From Candidatus Melainabacteria bacterium (GTDB lineage: Bacteria; Cyanobacteriota; Vampirovibrionia; Obscuribacterales; Obscuribacteraceae), in contig JAFKGK010000003.1 of assembly GCA_017307165.1 (NCBI GenBank), positions 726,662-790,661 on the forward strand: a stretch of DNA of 64,000 nucleotides, given 5' to 3'. Positions 1 through 9,903 of this stretch are shown piece after piece (positions within the stretch are counted from its first letter, which is position 1; each line of letters begins with the position of its first letter). Made by a program: the position numbers and the translations under genes. The notes under the pieces were generated by a model. That model ran no database searches. It worked only from the letters and a program-made list of their open reading frames with translations, and was not told the DNA's origin.

Positions 1-1
1 G

Positions 2-1096
2 ACTGGATCAGGCACATCTACAAACATGAATGTCAACGAAGTAATTGCCAATCGTGCGTGCCAATTGATGGGTGGAAATAAAGGCGAGAAGTCGCTAGTC
101 CATCCCAATGATCATGTCAATGCCGGCATGTCCAGTAATGACGCCATCCCGTCGGCAATGCACATCTCTGTCCGAGTAGAGATCGTCGAGCGATTATTGC
201 CGGCACTCGGTCGATTGCGAGCGACTTTTGAGAATCATGGTCAAAAGTTTTGGACTGTCATCAAAACAGGTCGTACTCATTTACAGGACGCAACTCCTAT
301 TAGACTGGGGCAATCCTTTGTCGGTTATGCAGGTCAGATCGAGCGTGCCATAGAGAGATTGGAGATAGCAGCCGATCGCCTCGGACCGCTTGCCTTGGGC
401 GGGACCGCTGTCGGCACCGGGATCAATTGTCCTCCTGGTTTTGTGCAGCGTGTGCTCGAAGTCGTTTCACAAAGGACGGGTCTCGTGTTTAGCGAGACCA
501 CCAATCACTTTCAGGCTCAGTCGACCATAGACGAGATCGTGGCTACTTCCGGCGCCCTCAAATCCCTGGCCGTTTCTCTTATCAAAATCGCCAACGATAT
601 CCGCTTTCTCTCCAGCGGCCCGCGTGCTGGCTACGGCGAGATCACCATCCCGGAGGTGCAACCTGGATCCTCGATCATGCCCGGCAAGGTCAATCCGGTT
701 ATCGCCGAATCTCTGATCATGGTTTGCGCTCAGGTGATAGGCCATGATGCAACCATAGCTTTGTGCGGTCAATCAGGCAATTTTGAGCTCAATGTGATGC
801 TGCCATTGGCTGCCTTCGATATGCTCGAGTCGATAGACTTGCTCACTGCTGCCATCACCAATTTTGATGAGCGCTGCGTGCGTGGGATTCAAGCAACCCA
901 AAAAGGCCCTCAATCTATCGAACAAGGCCTGGCCCTGGCTACTGCACTGGTACCCTTGATCGGCTATGACAAGGCTGCTGCCTGTGCTCACGATGCCAGT
1001 CTGAGCGGAAAGACTGTCCGCGAGGTAGCCATGACCAATTATGGACTGAGCGCCGATGTACTCAAAAAGGCTCTGGATCCTGAGTCGATGGTCTAG
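2..1096 (+). CDS. fumC: class II fumarate hydratase, 5' end outside window
   Basis: Class II fumarase/aspartase superfamily enzyme that interconverts fumarate and malate in the TCA cycle. The frame is open from the window edge and begins TGSGTSTNMNVNEVIANRA, the first conserved fumarase block, so about 100 N-terminal residues lie upstream and the ATG at 26 is not the start. Other family blocks are the VHPNDHVN region, the TGRTHLQDA segment and the GSSIMPGKVNP signature loop carrying the catalytic Ser. FELNVMLP follows as expected. Aspartate ammonia-lyase is the alternative, but GKVNP fits fumarase better than the aspartase AKVNP. Confidence 0.9.
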   Translation, partial: TGSGTSTNMNVNEVIANRACQLMGGNKGEKSLVHPNDHVNAGMSSNDAIPSAMHISVRVEIVERLLPALGRLRATFENHGQKFWTVIKTGRTHLQDATPIRLGQSFVGYAGQIERAIERLEIAADRLGPLALGGTAVGTGINCPPGFVQRVLEVVSQRTGLVFSETTNHFQAQSTIDEIVATSGALKSLAVSLIKIANDIRFLSSGPRAGYGEITIPEVQPGSSIMPGKVNPVIAESLIMVCAQVIGHDATIALCGQSGNFELNVMLPLAAFDMLESIDLLTAAITNFDERCVRGIQATQKGPQSIEQGLALATALVPLIGYDKAAACAHDASLSGKTVREVAMTNYGLSADVLKKALDPESMV

Positions 1097-1202
1097 CAAC
1101 AGTAAATTGAAAACTTTGTATTGATAAAATAAAGAAGATTGAAAGCAATGAAGTCAATTATGGTCTTTTAAGGGCCAGTATCCCTTCGAGAGGGCGGTAA
1201 CC

Positions 1203-1871
1203 ATGCGCTTATTATTGGCAGAGGACGACGAGCAGCTCTCAGAAGCTCTCAACTCGGTATTGCAGCACAGAGGCTATCGCGTCGACTGCGTACGACGCGG
1301 TCAAGATGCCAGAACTGCCCTCGATTGTGTCGATTATGACCTCATGCTGCTCGATCTCGGCTTGCCTGACGTCGATGGCCTTGATGTCGTTCGAGATTTG
1401 CGCCAGGCCGGCAAAAAGCTCCCGATCCTCGTCATCACGGCTCGCGAGACCATTGATGACCGTATCCAGGGCCTGGATCTTGGAGCCAACGACTACATAG
1501 TCAAACCATTTGATATCAGAGAGCTGGAGGCTCGCATAAGGGCATTTTTGCGCAATGCTCAATGGGAAAATCAACCTGAGATATTGTGCGGTCGTCTTGC
1601 TTTGGATACCACCTCCAGACAGATCTTTCTCGATCGCCAGGAGCTCGAGTTGACTCCTCGCGAGTCGGCCGTCTTGCAGGCATTGATCATGCGCGTCGGC
1701 AAGCTCGTGCACAAGCAAAGCCTCATCGAGCAGGTCTCATCCTGGGACAGTGAAGTCACCGAAAACGCCGTAGAGATAGTGATCCACAGACTACGCAAAA
1801 AATTGGAGTCTGGTGGCGTCAATATTAGGACAGTGCGTGGCTTTGGCTATCTATTAGAGAAGCCCGAATAA
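1203..1871 (+). CDS. OmpR/PhoB-family response regulator
   Basis: Two-component response regulator of 222 residues. The N-terminal receiver domain (1-115) has the acidic pair D8/D9, phospho-acceptor D51 in LLDLGLPD and the conserved Lys in IVKPF. The C-terminal winged helix (about 125-220) ends in the usual HRLRKKLE...TVRGFGYLLE block. The arrangement resembles the QseB/TctD subgroup. Its stop codon overlaps the ATG of the downstream histidine kinase (TAATG), so the two are translationally coupled and form a cognate pair. The target genes cannot be read from the sequence. Confidence 0.94.
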   Translation: MRLLLAEDDEQLSEALNSVLQHRGYRVDCVRRGQDARTALDCVDYDLMLLDLGLPDVDGLDVVRDLRQAGKKLPILVITARETIDDRIQGLDLGANDYIVKPFDIRELEARIRAFLRNAQWENQPEILCGRLALDTTSRQIFLDRQELELTPRESAVLQALIMRVGKLVHKQSLIEQVSSWDSEVTENAVEIVIHRLRKKLESGGVNIRTVRGFGYLLEKPE

Positions 1872-3325
1872 TGACCAATGCACAGCCGCCGGTCCGCACG
1901 CGCTCCATCCAAAAAGAGCTCTTGCTCTGGCTCGTGGTGCCGGTAGCACTGCTTTGGATCATCGATGCCTTTTGGGCTTACGGCCTGGGTATTCATTTTG
2001 CTGAGGCGGCTTTTGACCGGGAGCTGGTGAGTTCTGCGGATTCGGTTGCGGCCCGGATCAAGATCGTCGATGGTCGGGTCAAAGTCGACTTGCCACCAGC
2101 AGCCCAGGCTATTTTGCGTCACGACAATGTCGATACTTTTTATTATCAAGTCTTGGGTACGGACAACAGGTTAGTGCATGGCGACAAGATCCTGCCTTTG
2201 CCCGAAAAACCCGCCAATCTTCGTTCGGGCAACGATGCTCCCAAATTGCGCTCGGTCAAGGTGGGTGGCGATGTCTTGCGTTTGGCGGTGATACCAGTCA
2301 AGGACGAGGCCTGGCAAGAACAAGAACACTTTATCGTTCAGGTCGGCGAGACTACCAAGAGTCGCAACCAGCTCGCCAATCAGCTCTTTGTCTCCATCAT
2401 CCTTCCTCAGATATTGATCATAGTCCTCGGCATACTGGCTCTGAGATTTGGCATCGCTCGTGGTGTCACTCCCCTGCGCGAAATGGAGAGAGCCATCGGC
2501 GACAGATCACCTCAGGATCTGCGCCCTGTGCAGCAAGAAAAGGTGCCGCTGGAAGTCCACTCTGTCGTCTCGGCGATCAACGATCTTTTGTCGCGGCTTG
2601 GGCTGGAGCGTAGCAAACAGCAGCGATTTGTATCCAATGCCGCTCACCAATTGCGCACGCCTCTGGCTGTGCTCAAGGCCTATACTACTCATGGTCTAGG
2701 GCTCGAAGACAAAGAACAACTCAAAAGTGTTGTAGCGCAGATCGATCAGGGATTGGATCGTACCACCCGCATGGTCAATCAGCTCCTTGCCCTGGCCAAG
2801 TCCGAGCACGAAGATGGCGAGCGCAAACTGGTCGATCTCAAGTTTTTGATCTCCGATATCATTGCCGAGCTCATTGGACGGGCGGTAGTCAAAAATATTG
2901 AGATCACTTTTGATTGTCCTGACGATCAGGTAATGATCGAAGGTGACAAAAATCTCCTCGAGCAGCTAGTCGTCAACCTCATCGACAATGCACTCAAATA
3001 TACTCCCCAGGGAGGTCGCATACTGGTCAAGCTATCGCGGCCAGAACAGCAGCAAAATGCCGATCAAAACTCGCCGTCTCCATCCAAGCTTTCCGTCGAA
3101 TTATCCGTCTCGGACACTGGACCTGGTATAGCGCCTGAGTTTCAAAAGAACGTCTTTGAGCGCTTCTTTCGTGTACCTGGTGCTCAAGGAGATGGTTCTG
3201 GCCTGGGTCTCTCCATCGTGCAAGAAGTCGCCCGCAGTCACAAGGCCCTTGTATCCTGCCAGTCTCCAGGGGATTTGGCCGCATCATCTAGTATTACTGG
3301 CACTACCATGATCGTCCGTTTTTAA
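1871..3325 (+). CDS. sensor histidine kinase, TctE/QseC-like
   Basis: Membrane sensor kinase of 484 residues, cognate to the preceding regulator. Transmembrane helices at about 17-38 and 172-192 bracket an extracytoplasmic sensor region of the 2CSK_N type. A short HAMP-like linker follows. The HisKA H-box is NAAHQLRTPL with phospho-acceptor His259. The ATPase domain has the N box (NLIDNALKYT), the G1 box DTGPGI and the G2 box GSGLGLSI. It starts one base inside the regulator gene. The signal is unknown; TctE relatives sense carboxylates and QseC relatives sense other small molecules. Confidence 0.93.
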   Translation: MTNAQPPVRTRSIQKELLLWLVVPVALLWIIDAFWAYGLGIHFAEAAFDRELVSSADSVAARIKIVDGRVKVDLPPAAQAILRHDNVDTFYYQVLGTDNRLVHGDKILPLPEKPANLRSGNDAPKLRSVKVGGDVLRLAVIPVKDEAWQEQEHFIVQVGETTKSRNQLANQLFVSIILPQILIIVLGILALRFGIARGVTPLREMERAIGDRSPQDLRPVQQEKVPLEVHSVVSAINDLLSRLGLERSKQQRFVSNAAHQLRTPLAVLKAYTTHGLGLEDKEQLKSVVAQIDQGLDRTTRMVNQLLALAKSEHEDGERKLVDLKFLISDIIAELIGRAVVKNIEITFDCPDDQVMIEGDKNLLEQLVVNLIDNALKYTPQGGRILVKLSRPEQQQNADQNSPSPSKLSVELSVSDTGPGIAPEFQKNVFERFFRVPGAQGDGSGLGLSIVQEVARSHKALVSCQSPGDLAASSSITGTTMIVRF

Positions 3326-3490
3326 AGCCTGCTTATTATTGATCTCAAATTAAAGGTATTTGAAAGAAAGATGCCCTTATCATCTAATTAGGCGCAGACC
3401 TGGCTTCATTTGCGTTCCGTTCGTCTCCGGTAGCTTTTCAATGCCAGGTGTGCCTGATCCTAGTATTTGATATAGGCTACACTTGCTTAT

Positions 3491-4003
3491 ATGAGCAAAG
3501 TCAGCCCGATTTTTGATAAAGATGCGGCAGGGCGCATGTCAAGGAGTGTCTCGAGTCGGCGCCCTCAAGGCTCTGCTTTGAGCGAGTTTGGCCCCGCTCT
3601 CTTTATCATCTTCTTTTTTGCGATCTTTCCTGTCATGGACGTGATTGCTCTTGGCTTTGCATATATCTCTCTGCAATCGTTAAATGACCTCCAGCTCCGT
3701 GAAGCCGTCCGTCTGCCTAAATCCATGGCAACTGCCGCAAATGGTCCGGTACTCAAAGATGTCACAAACAAGTTTTTAGCATCAGTGATGGGCGGCACAA
3801 TCGGTGCTTACAAGAGGCCTGAGGCGACAATCGATTACAGTCTCTCTGGAGCCGGGCTGATAGTGAGTGTCCAGACAACAGCCACCGTGCAGCCGTTTTT
3901 GAGTATCCCCCTCATCCCAGGCGTCCCAGGGCTTTCTGCCCCTGCTACTTTTAGTGTCGCCAAGACGCGTATGAGCGAAAACCCCGCCTATGCCATGCAA
4001 TAA
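3491..4003 (+). CDS. TadE-like pilus/secretion protein
   Basis: A 170-residue protein with a short basic N-terminus, then a Ser-Glu-Phe followed by a hydrophobic helix (about residues 34-58), the layout of TadE-type pseudopilins in which a Glu precedes the membrane helix. The remainder is a small extracytoplasmic domain. It overlaps the next gene (3990) by 14 bases and is first in a cluster of three such proteins. The role, as a minor pilin or Tad/Flp pilus assembly factor, is inferred from architecture and not from strong sequence identity. Confidence 0.6.
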   Translation: MSKVSPIFDKDAAGRMSRSVSSRRPQGSALSEFGPALFIIFFFAIFPVMDVIALGFAYISLQSLNDLQLREAVRLPKSMATAANGPVLKDVTNKFLASVMGGTIGAYKRPEATIDYSLSGAGLIVSVQTTATVQPFLSIPLIPGVPGLSAPATFSVAKTRMSENPAYAMQ

Positions 4004-4409
4004 AAGCAAGTATGCCATAAGGTCCCGTCGTGGCTTGACACTAGTCGAGGCAACCAGCGGTTTTATAGTCATCATACCGATCGCTCTGGGAGTGATCGAT
4101 CTGGTCGCTTTGATCTCAGCCAATGAGATCAATGAGCAATGGGCCGAAATGGCTTGTAGAGCTGCAGCGACCAGGCAGAGTGCAAACACTGCGCAAAAGG
4201 CAGCGCAAAAATGTCTGGATGATTTTGAGCCACAGTCAGTCGCCCAGCAGATTAATCTGGTGCAGGTGCAATTTGACCCGGCAAAAGGGCAAGTAAGTGT
4301 AGTAACCGAAATGGTGACCAAGATGCCGGTGCCGATCCCTTTTGTCGGCGACATCAACCTCAAGACAGCATCCACTCAGCCCATCGTTGGCATCCCTGCT
4401 CCCGAATGA
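3990..4409 (+). CDS. TadE-like pseudopilin
   Basis: A 139-residue protein with an N-terminal RRGLTLVEA segment followed by a hydrophobic helix (about 17-45). This resembles the G-x3-V-E start of TadE/prepilin-like proteins. Two Cys (about residues 59 and 76) could form a disulfide in the exported domain. It overlaps the previous gene by 14 bases and lies 10 bases before the next, so the trio is co-transcribed. Likely a surface-fibre minor subunit; the exact role is unknown. Confidence 0.6.
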   Translation: MPCNKSKYAIRSRRGLTLVEATSGFIVIIPIALGVIDLVALISANEINEQWAEMACRAAATRQSANTAQKAAQKCLDDFEPQSVAQQINLVQVQFDPAKGQVSVVTEMVTKMPVPIPFVGDINLKTASTQPIVGIPAPE

Positions 4410-4419
4410 TCTAAATACC

Positions 4420-5967
4420 ATGCATACAAGAGCACCTGGACGTACACATAAACGCTTTGCCAGACGGCAGGATGGAGCTTCCATCGCTCTCATTGCCATT
4501 TGTGCCGTGGTGCTCATCATTTCGGCTTTTGGCATCTTTCAATATTATTCGGTGACTGGGGGATCCAGGCAATTGCGCAATGCCGTTGATGCGGCTGTGC
4601 TCAATGTGTCCAAGCGCGTCTGCGAGGTGCGGGTACCCGCCGACAAAGAGTATCTGGATTGTGCTGGTCAGTCCAAGCAAGTAGGCCTGGGCAATATCAA
4701 TCGCATCTGGGGGAAAGCCCTGCTCATCAATGCCAATCAAGAGGCCATGATGAAAGAAGGAAGCGCCACGGGGCAATCATCTGGTGCTGCTGATACTGCA
4801 TTTAGTATCGCTAACAATATGAATACAACTTTGTATTCGAGTCTTACTAATGCTTCGACTCTAGACAATTTTTTTCAACAACTCGCGGCCTATCGTGGTG
4901 CTAGCTTGCTCGGTGCCGATACGCCAATCTCCAAGTCACAACCTACCGGCGTCCGGGTGGCTATGGTCAATCGTGGTCAGGGTGCTAATCTCTCTTACAG
5001 ACCCACCCAATTTCCCAAGGGCATCACCATACCTGGTGTCAAGCAAGGATCGACTGAGTACCTGGCCGGCTACGTCCCCGTGGCCGCCAACAATCGCCAA
5101 TTTTGTTTCACGCCATTTCCCCCCAATGAGATGCCCCACCTCATCTCTGACACTATTTTTGATCAAAACACCGTGGAGGCTAAGCCGATCCAGGCTTCGG
5201 CTACACCTTTGCCCAATGCCTTTCGTTCTCTAGGTGAGGCTACAGGCTTGAGGGGCACGCTCACTGCATCGGCCTGCGCTGTCGCAAACCCGCAGAGGCA
5301 GTACGCCATTGCCATACCTCACGCCTTTATCACCATCCAGATGGATAATGTCTCCAAATGGTATGTGGAGGGCAAACTGGTCAAAACCATTCCCTATCAA
5401 TTCGAGCCCAAAAAGCTCCTCGGTGTCGATGGCCTACCTCTCAAGAACGGCGGTGTAGTGCACGGTTATGCCTGGGTAGGCAAGGAATACAGCCCATCTG
5501 CCACCATCTGGCAGATCCTCAATGCCGTGCCTGGCGATCGCACTGAGCCGCTCAATCGCATGATTCAGCGCATACAGGAGATACAGCCCAATTTTAGTTT
5601 GCAGCAACTGCAGGGACTTTTGCGCTCACAGACGCAAACTGGGCAAATCTCTAAATACGTGATTTTTCCGGTCTACCAGGACGAGACCAACAGCAATCCA
5701 CAAATCCAGATCCAGCCTATCAACGGCAATCTGCCTGCCTGGCTCACTCCCCAGGTAATCGCCGAGGGGTCTCAAATGATCGTTGCCCAGGAGCCCAAGC
5801 AGGTAGATTCACCAAATTATGCCTGGGCAATGGAGCCAGGAGTCAAAAAGCGCGCCGAGCTCTCCGGCAAATATATGTGGAAGCCCGGCACGGGTTTCGG
5901 ACAGTCTCTCGGTGAATTACAATTGTCTCGTACGACAGAAATATTTTTTGACTCAGAGGGCCCGTGA
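4420..5967 (+). CDS. Tad-domain (TadG-like) protein
   Basis: About 515 residues when started at the ATG at 4420, which follows the previous stop by 10 bases; the in-frame ATG at 4342 lies inside the upstream gene and is less likely. The N-terminus has a basic stretch, RRQDGAS, and a hydrophobic helix (about residues 24-46), then SRQLRNAVDAAVLNVSK, the pattern of the Tad domain of TadG. The long remainder has no family I recognise and is probably extracytoplasmic. It is the third pilin-like gene of the cluster and lies directly before the exported TPR protein. Confidence 0.6.
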   Translation: MHTRAPGRTHKRFARRQDGASIALIAICAVVLIISAFGIFQYYSVTGGSRQLRNAVDAAVLNVSKRVCEVRVPADKEYLDCAGQSKQVGLGNINRIWGKALLINANQEAMMKEGSATGQSSGAADTAFSIANNMNTTLYSSLTNASTLDNFFQQLAAYRGASLLGADTPISKSQPTGVRVAMVNRGQGANLSYRPTQFPKGITIPGVKQGSTEYLAGYVPVAANNRQFCFTPFPPNEMPHLISDTIFDQNTVEAKPIQASATPLPNAFRSLGEATGLRGTLTASACAVANPQRQYAIAIPHAFITIQMDNVSKWYVEGKLVKTIPYQFEPKKLLGVDGLPLKNGGVVHGYAWVGKEYSPSATIWQILNAVPGDRTEPLNRMIQRIQEIQPNFSLQQLQGLLRSQTQTGQISKYVIFPVYQDETNSNPQIQIQPINGNLPAWLTPQVIAEGSQMIVAQEPKQVDSPNYAWAMEPGVKKRAELSGKYMWKPGTGFGQSLGELQLSRTTEIFFDSEGP

Positions 5968-5968
5968 T

Positions 5969-6859
5969 ATGGTTTCCATATTACAAGGCAGGATAATTAC
6001 GGCATGCCGATTTATGGTGGCTACTTTGGCAACCATCGCTCTGGCCTTGCCACTGTCGGCACAAGAACCACCCACACCAGGCGAAAAACAAGAAAAGCCC
6101 TTGCTTTCAGGTATCGCAGCCTACCATCAAGGCAACTATAAAGAAGCACTCTCGCAGTTGGGCCTGGCTTTGCCCAATGAGTTTAACAATGCCGTCCTGC
6201 ATTATTATCTCGGTAATACCTATCTCAAGATCAATCAGAGAGACTCGGCCATCAGGGAGTTTCGCATTGCCTATGCCCTGCAACCCGAAAAAGAAGCAGG
6301 CAAGCTTGCAAAAAAAGCTTTGCAATTGCTCAACGTAGATAATGAAGGTGCGTCGGCTCAGACTGCGCAGGCTCCGCCCAAGCCCAAGCCACTTACCAAA
6401 CAAGAATTGGACAGGCAGCAGACCCTGCGCCATCTCGAAGACCAGACTTCGCAAGCTGCCGTTCAGAGACAAAAGCTCAACGACCAGGCCGCTAGCAATG
6501 CAGGTTTGCGCGGTACTGATTATATAGAACGCTACAAGCAGGAGATGATCCGGAGCTCTCAGTATTTTAGACGCGGCAAGCTCGTCACGCCGGGGCTGAC
6601 GCCAGAGCAGCTCAAGCAGCTGGCCCAAATGGAAGCATTATTTAAAGAGAACAGCAAGCAGTATCGCGATCGCAATTTGAGCACTGTCGAGGACATCCAA
6701 AAGAGCGGCGAAAATCTCAAAGCCTTGATGAATGATACTAAATCTGGTACCAATCCCAAGCTCAGCCCGCATGGCACCAATCTCTACGTGCGCAACTATG
6801 AGGCGCCTAAGACCGGCGCTGCACCCAGCATCAGCAAGAGCAACACCAATAGCAAATAA
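5969..6859 (+). CDS. exported TPR-repeat protein
   Basis: A 296-residue protein started at ATG 5969, directly after the preceding stop at 5967. This gives a clean signal peptide ending near LPLSAQE; the longer frame from 5819 would sit inside the upstream gene. Residues about 45-120 form two or three tetratricopeptide repeats (YHQGNYKEAL, YYLGNTYLKINQRDSAI). The C-terminal half is Gln/Lys-rich and probably helical. It ends the Tad-like cluster, so a periplasmic assembly role is plausible, but no specific partner can be named. Confidence 0.7.
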   Translation: MVSILQGRIITACRFMVATLATIALALPLSAQEPPTPGEKQEKPLLSGIAAYHQGNYKEALSQLGLALPNEFNNAVLHYYLGNTYLKINQRDSAIREFRIAYALQPEKEAGKLAKKALQLLNVDNEGASAQTAQAPPKPKPLTKQELDRQQTLRHLEDQTSQAAVQRQKLNDQAASNAGLRGTDYIERYKQEMIRSSQYFRRGKLVTPGLTPEQLKQLAQMEALFKENSKQYRDRNLSTVEDIQKSGENLKALMNDTKSGTNPKLSPHGTNLYVRNYEAPKTGAAPSISKSNTNSK

Positions 6860-6870
6860 TATAACTGGTC

Positions 6871-7860
6871 TCAATGACCGAGCTGGCTGCGTATCTCTTT
6901 GCAGTCTTTAAATCTGCCGTTGCGGTCTTTGAGCAAGCACTTATCAATAGTCTCGACTATGTGAGGGTGAGTCTTGTCGATGTCTTTGAGGTGCTCGAAA
7001 GTATTGAGAGGCTCGGGTGATTCGTAGAGATGCTTGGCAAATGTATGCATGGAGTTTTCGCCTTCGAGAGGAGGCTTGCCGGCAAGCATCTCATAAAACA
7101 TGCAGCCGAGCGAATAAATATCCGAGCGCGGATCGAGCTCTTGTCCCATGCACTGCTCGGGGCTCATGTATAAAGGGCTGCCAAAAATAAAACCAGGCTG
7201 CGTCAGATTTTGCGGATTTTGATCGTGCTGGCAATTACACTTGGCGATGCCAAAATCGAGCAATTTGACGTTGCGCAGCTCTCCCGACAGACTGCAATGA
7301 TACTTGCGGTCGACATCGGAGAGGCTCTCCACTACCATTACATTGCTTGGCTTGATGTCGCGGTGGATGATGCCCATCTCGTGTGCCGAGCCCAGGCCGA
7401 CCAGGACAGAGTCGATGATGGCCAGGGCATCATTGATCGAGAGATATGGCACGCGACTGAGAATGGTATCGAGACTCATGCCCTTTAGATGCTCGAGCAC
7501 CAGATATGGGCGGGGGTCGGACAGGGGATGCTCGACTAGATTGCCTTCGCTGTCCAGGCGGCTAAAACTACCGCGCAAGACCCCAAAACTGTACATGTGC
7601 ACTATATTTGGGTGATTGAGATGATTGACTATGGCTGCTTCGCGCTTAAATCTCTCGATGCTTTCTTCGGTATTGCTAAAATGCGTGTGCAGCATTTTGA
7701 CCGCGACCTTGAGATCGACCCGCTGGTGGTCGGCCTCGTAAACTGTGCTGATGCCGCCCTGGCCGAGTACCTTGCCGATGGTAAAGCGGTTTTCGATGAC
7801 GGTGTTGAGAAAACTGTTTGCACTATCTGCGGTACTGGGTGATTGCATAGCGAATCTCAT
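6871..7860 (-). CDS. Hanks-type serine/threonine protein kinase
   Basis: A soluble eukaryotic-like Ser/Thr kinase of 329 residues with no transmembrane segment and no extra sensor domain. Visible elements are the Gly-rich loop GQGGISTV (about 34-41), Lys55 in VAVKML, the catalytic loop HRDIKPSN (166-173), DFG at 202-204 and the activation segment GSPLYMSPEQ. The PknB/STPK family phosphorylates protein Ser/Thr residues. It converges with the TPR gene (12-base gap), and its start lies 15 bases from the stop of the permease gene upstream, so the two may share a transcript. Substrates are unknown. Confidence 0.93.
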   Translation of the reverse strand: MRFAMQSPSTADSANSFLNTVIENRFTIGKVLGQGGISTVYEADHQRVDLKVAVKMLHTHFSNTEESIERFKREAAIVNHLNHPNIVHMYSFGVLRGSFSRLDSEGNLVEHPLSDPRPYLVLEHLKGMSLDTILSRVPYLSINDALAIIDSVLVGLGSAHEMGIIHRDIKPSNVMVVESLSDVDRKYHCSLSGELRNVKLLDFGIAKCNCQHDQNPQNLTQPGFIFGSPLYMSPEQCMGQELDPRSDIYSLGCMFYEMLAGKPPLEGENSMHTFAKHLYESPEPLNTFEHLKDIDKTHPHIVETIDKCLLKDRNGRFKDCKEIRSQLGH

Positions 7861-7875
7861 TTGTTTTATCTCAGG

Positions 7876-9768
7876 TCAGCCCACGTGGACGCCTGGCCTG
7901 CGTTGCGGATCTTTTTCGCACTCTCTCAATATCTCTCTCGTGATCGAGGCGGTTTCGCCTTCGCCTAGAAAGATAAACTTGATCACGTAGAGCACTGGGT
8001 TGCCTTCTGTCCAGCTTAAGTATACATGGGGAACGGTACCGGTTGCGCCCCTGATGTAGAGGAGGATGGCCGCAATAGCATTGGGGATGGCCGGAGCAAC
8101 GCAGCGCAAGATCTTGTATTGCTCGCCGTCCTGACCGTCCGACGGGCCTACTTGCAGACCGTGCACCTCCAATCTTTGCGATCTAAACTCAGAGGCGTCC
8201 CCGAGGGTGACTTCTAAAAACAACACGGCTTCATCGTCTAGATTGTGTGTCACGCGTGCTTCCTGGCGTTTTTGCGCGTAATCGACAGAGTCCGGCTTAT
8301 GCGCGAGCAATCTCACTACCTGCCCGTGATAGCCATCGATAAAGCCTCTTGCCGTGTCGTCAAAAACGACTTCTTTTACTCTCAATTCAGTGGATCTGAT
8401 TACTCGCGAGACTATTGAAGTAATGAGTATCGATCCGATAAAAAATGCCGCGATGTGCAAACCATCGGGCCTTTCAATCACATTGACCACTGTAGTATAG
8501 GCAAAGATGAGGGTAATGAGGGCAAAGCCAAACATCGCGCCCTTGTTGTGTCTGGCTTTGGACAGAGTGACAGCCAGGGCCGCTGATGTGATGAGGACGA
8601 GCACGCCTGTTGCATACGCGCCGCCCTGAGCGTCCACATTTGCTTTAAATATGATGGTGACGGCCAGAGCGACACAGGTGAGAAAGATCACCATCGGCCG
8701 CATGGCGCGAGCCCATTCGGGAGCCATGCCGTAGCGTGGCAAGTAGCGCGGGATGAGATTGAGCAGTCCAGCCATGGCCGATGCTCCCGCAAACCAGAGG
8801 ATAAAAATAGAAGCCAGGTCATACGCCGTGCCCCAGGCGTGTCCGAGCAAATGATGGCAGAGATAGGCCAGGGCCCGGCCATTAGCCTTGCCGCCTTCGG
8901 CAAACTCGATCGGCGGTATGAGTAAAGTGCAGTCCAGACTGGATAATGTAAGAAAAATGCTCATGATCACCGCGGCAGTGATGAGCAAAAGTCGTGCGTT
9001 GCGGATGCGTCCATTGGGATTGTCGCGGGTGTCGGTGGGATCGCCCTTGATGAGCGGCATGACTGCAACGCCCGTCTCAAAGCCGGACAGCCCTAGCGCT
9101 AGTTTGGGAAATAGCAGGGCCGATACCCCCAGCATGGCCAATATGTCGTGATGCTCGGCAAATAGAGTGGTTGTCCATTTTGCAAAATATTCGGGGTGAT
9201 GCAAGAGCTCTAAGGTGGCTGCGCTGACCACGACGGCGTTTAAAAAGAGATAGACGGTGACCAGCAAGACCGAGACGCCGATGGCCTCCGAAAATCCAAG
9301 TATAAAGATCGCGCCGAGGGCCAAGACAAGGCCCATGGTGATGGGGATCTGGCCAAAGGGCAGCATCTGGTGCATCAGATCGTTGTGGATGATGTGATTG
9401 GCTGCATCAGCCGCTGACAATGTAATTGTGATGATAAAATCTGTTGCCGCAAAACCCAGCAGGCACAAAACGAGGGTCTTGCCGCGCCAGGCGGGCAAAA
9501 GATGCTCGAGCATGGCCAGGCTGCCCTGCCCATTGGGTGAGCTTTTTGCTACTTGATGGTAGATTGGGAGGGCGCCAAAGAGGGTCAAAAGCACGAGTAT
9601 TGCCGTAGCAATGGGCGAAAGCGCCCCGGCGGCCAAAAAGGCAATGCCCGGCTGGTAGCCTAGAGTCGAAAAATAATCGACCCCTGTCAGACACATGATC
9701 TTCCACCATGGACCTGTATGCTCTGTCTTACGATGCTTGGTCCTGATTTCTTGACTATGGTCTTCCAA
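7876..9768 (-). CDS. APC-family amino acid permease
   Basis: A 630-residue integral membrane protein. The first about 480 residues carry roughly twelve hydrophobic helices and begin [24 protein letters not shown], typical of APC-superfamily transporters in which helix 1 is broken by a Gly-rich turn. About 150 C-terminal residues form a cytoplasmic domain. The substrate cannot be assigned; amino acids are usual for the family, though some long-tailed relatives move other solutes. The gene is read toward the kinase gene. Confidence 0.75.
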   Translation of the reverse strand: MEDHSQEIRTKHRKTEHTGPWWKIMCLTGVDYFSTLGYQPGIAFLAAGALSPIATAILVLLTLFGALPIYHQVAKSSPNGQGSLAMLEHLLPAWRGKTLVLCLLGFAATDFIITITLSAADAANHIIHNDLMHQMLPFGQIPITMGLVLALGAIFILGFSEAIGVSVLLVTVYLFLNAVVVSAATLELLHHPEYFAKWTTTLFAEHHDILAMLGVSALLFPKLALGLSGFETGVAVMPLIKGDPTDTRDNPNGRIRNARLLLITAAVIMSIFLTLSSLDCTLLIPPIEFAEGGKANGRALAYLCHHLLGHAWGTAYDLASIFILWFAGASAMAGLLNLIPRYLPRYGMAPEWARAMRPMVIFLTCVALAVTIIFKANVDAQGGAYATGVLVLITSAALAVTLSKARHNKGAMFGFALITLIFAYTTVVNVIERPDGLHIAAFFIGSILITSIVSRVIRSTELRVKEVVFDDTARGFIDGYHGQVVRLLAHKPDSVDYAQKRQEARVTHNLDDEAVLFLEVTLGDASEFRSQRLEVHGLQVGPSDGQDGEQYKILRCVAPAIPNAIAAILLYIRGATGTVPHVYLSWTEGNPVLYVIKFIFLGEGETASITREILRECEKDPQRRPGVHVG

Positions 9769-9903
9769 TTTATTTCTCTTATGGCTTGCAAGGTAAATGC
9801 AAGATATTGTATCAAGCTAAACCTTGTGCCTCGGGATATCGGGTTTAAGACAGTCCAGACTTGTGGCTAAATGTTTTGAGTGCTAGCGAGGGTTTTTAGA
9901 TAG

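Noticed and set aside
4342..4419. N-terminal 26 codons of the long frame for the TadG-like protein
   Set aside because: They lie inside the upstream pilin-like gene in another frame and lack homology; ATG 4420 is better placed.
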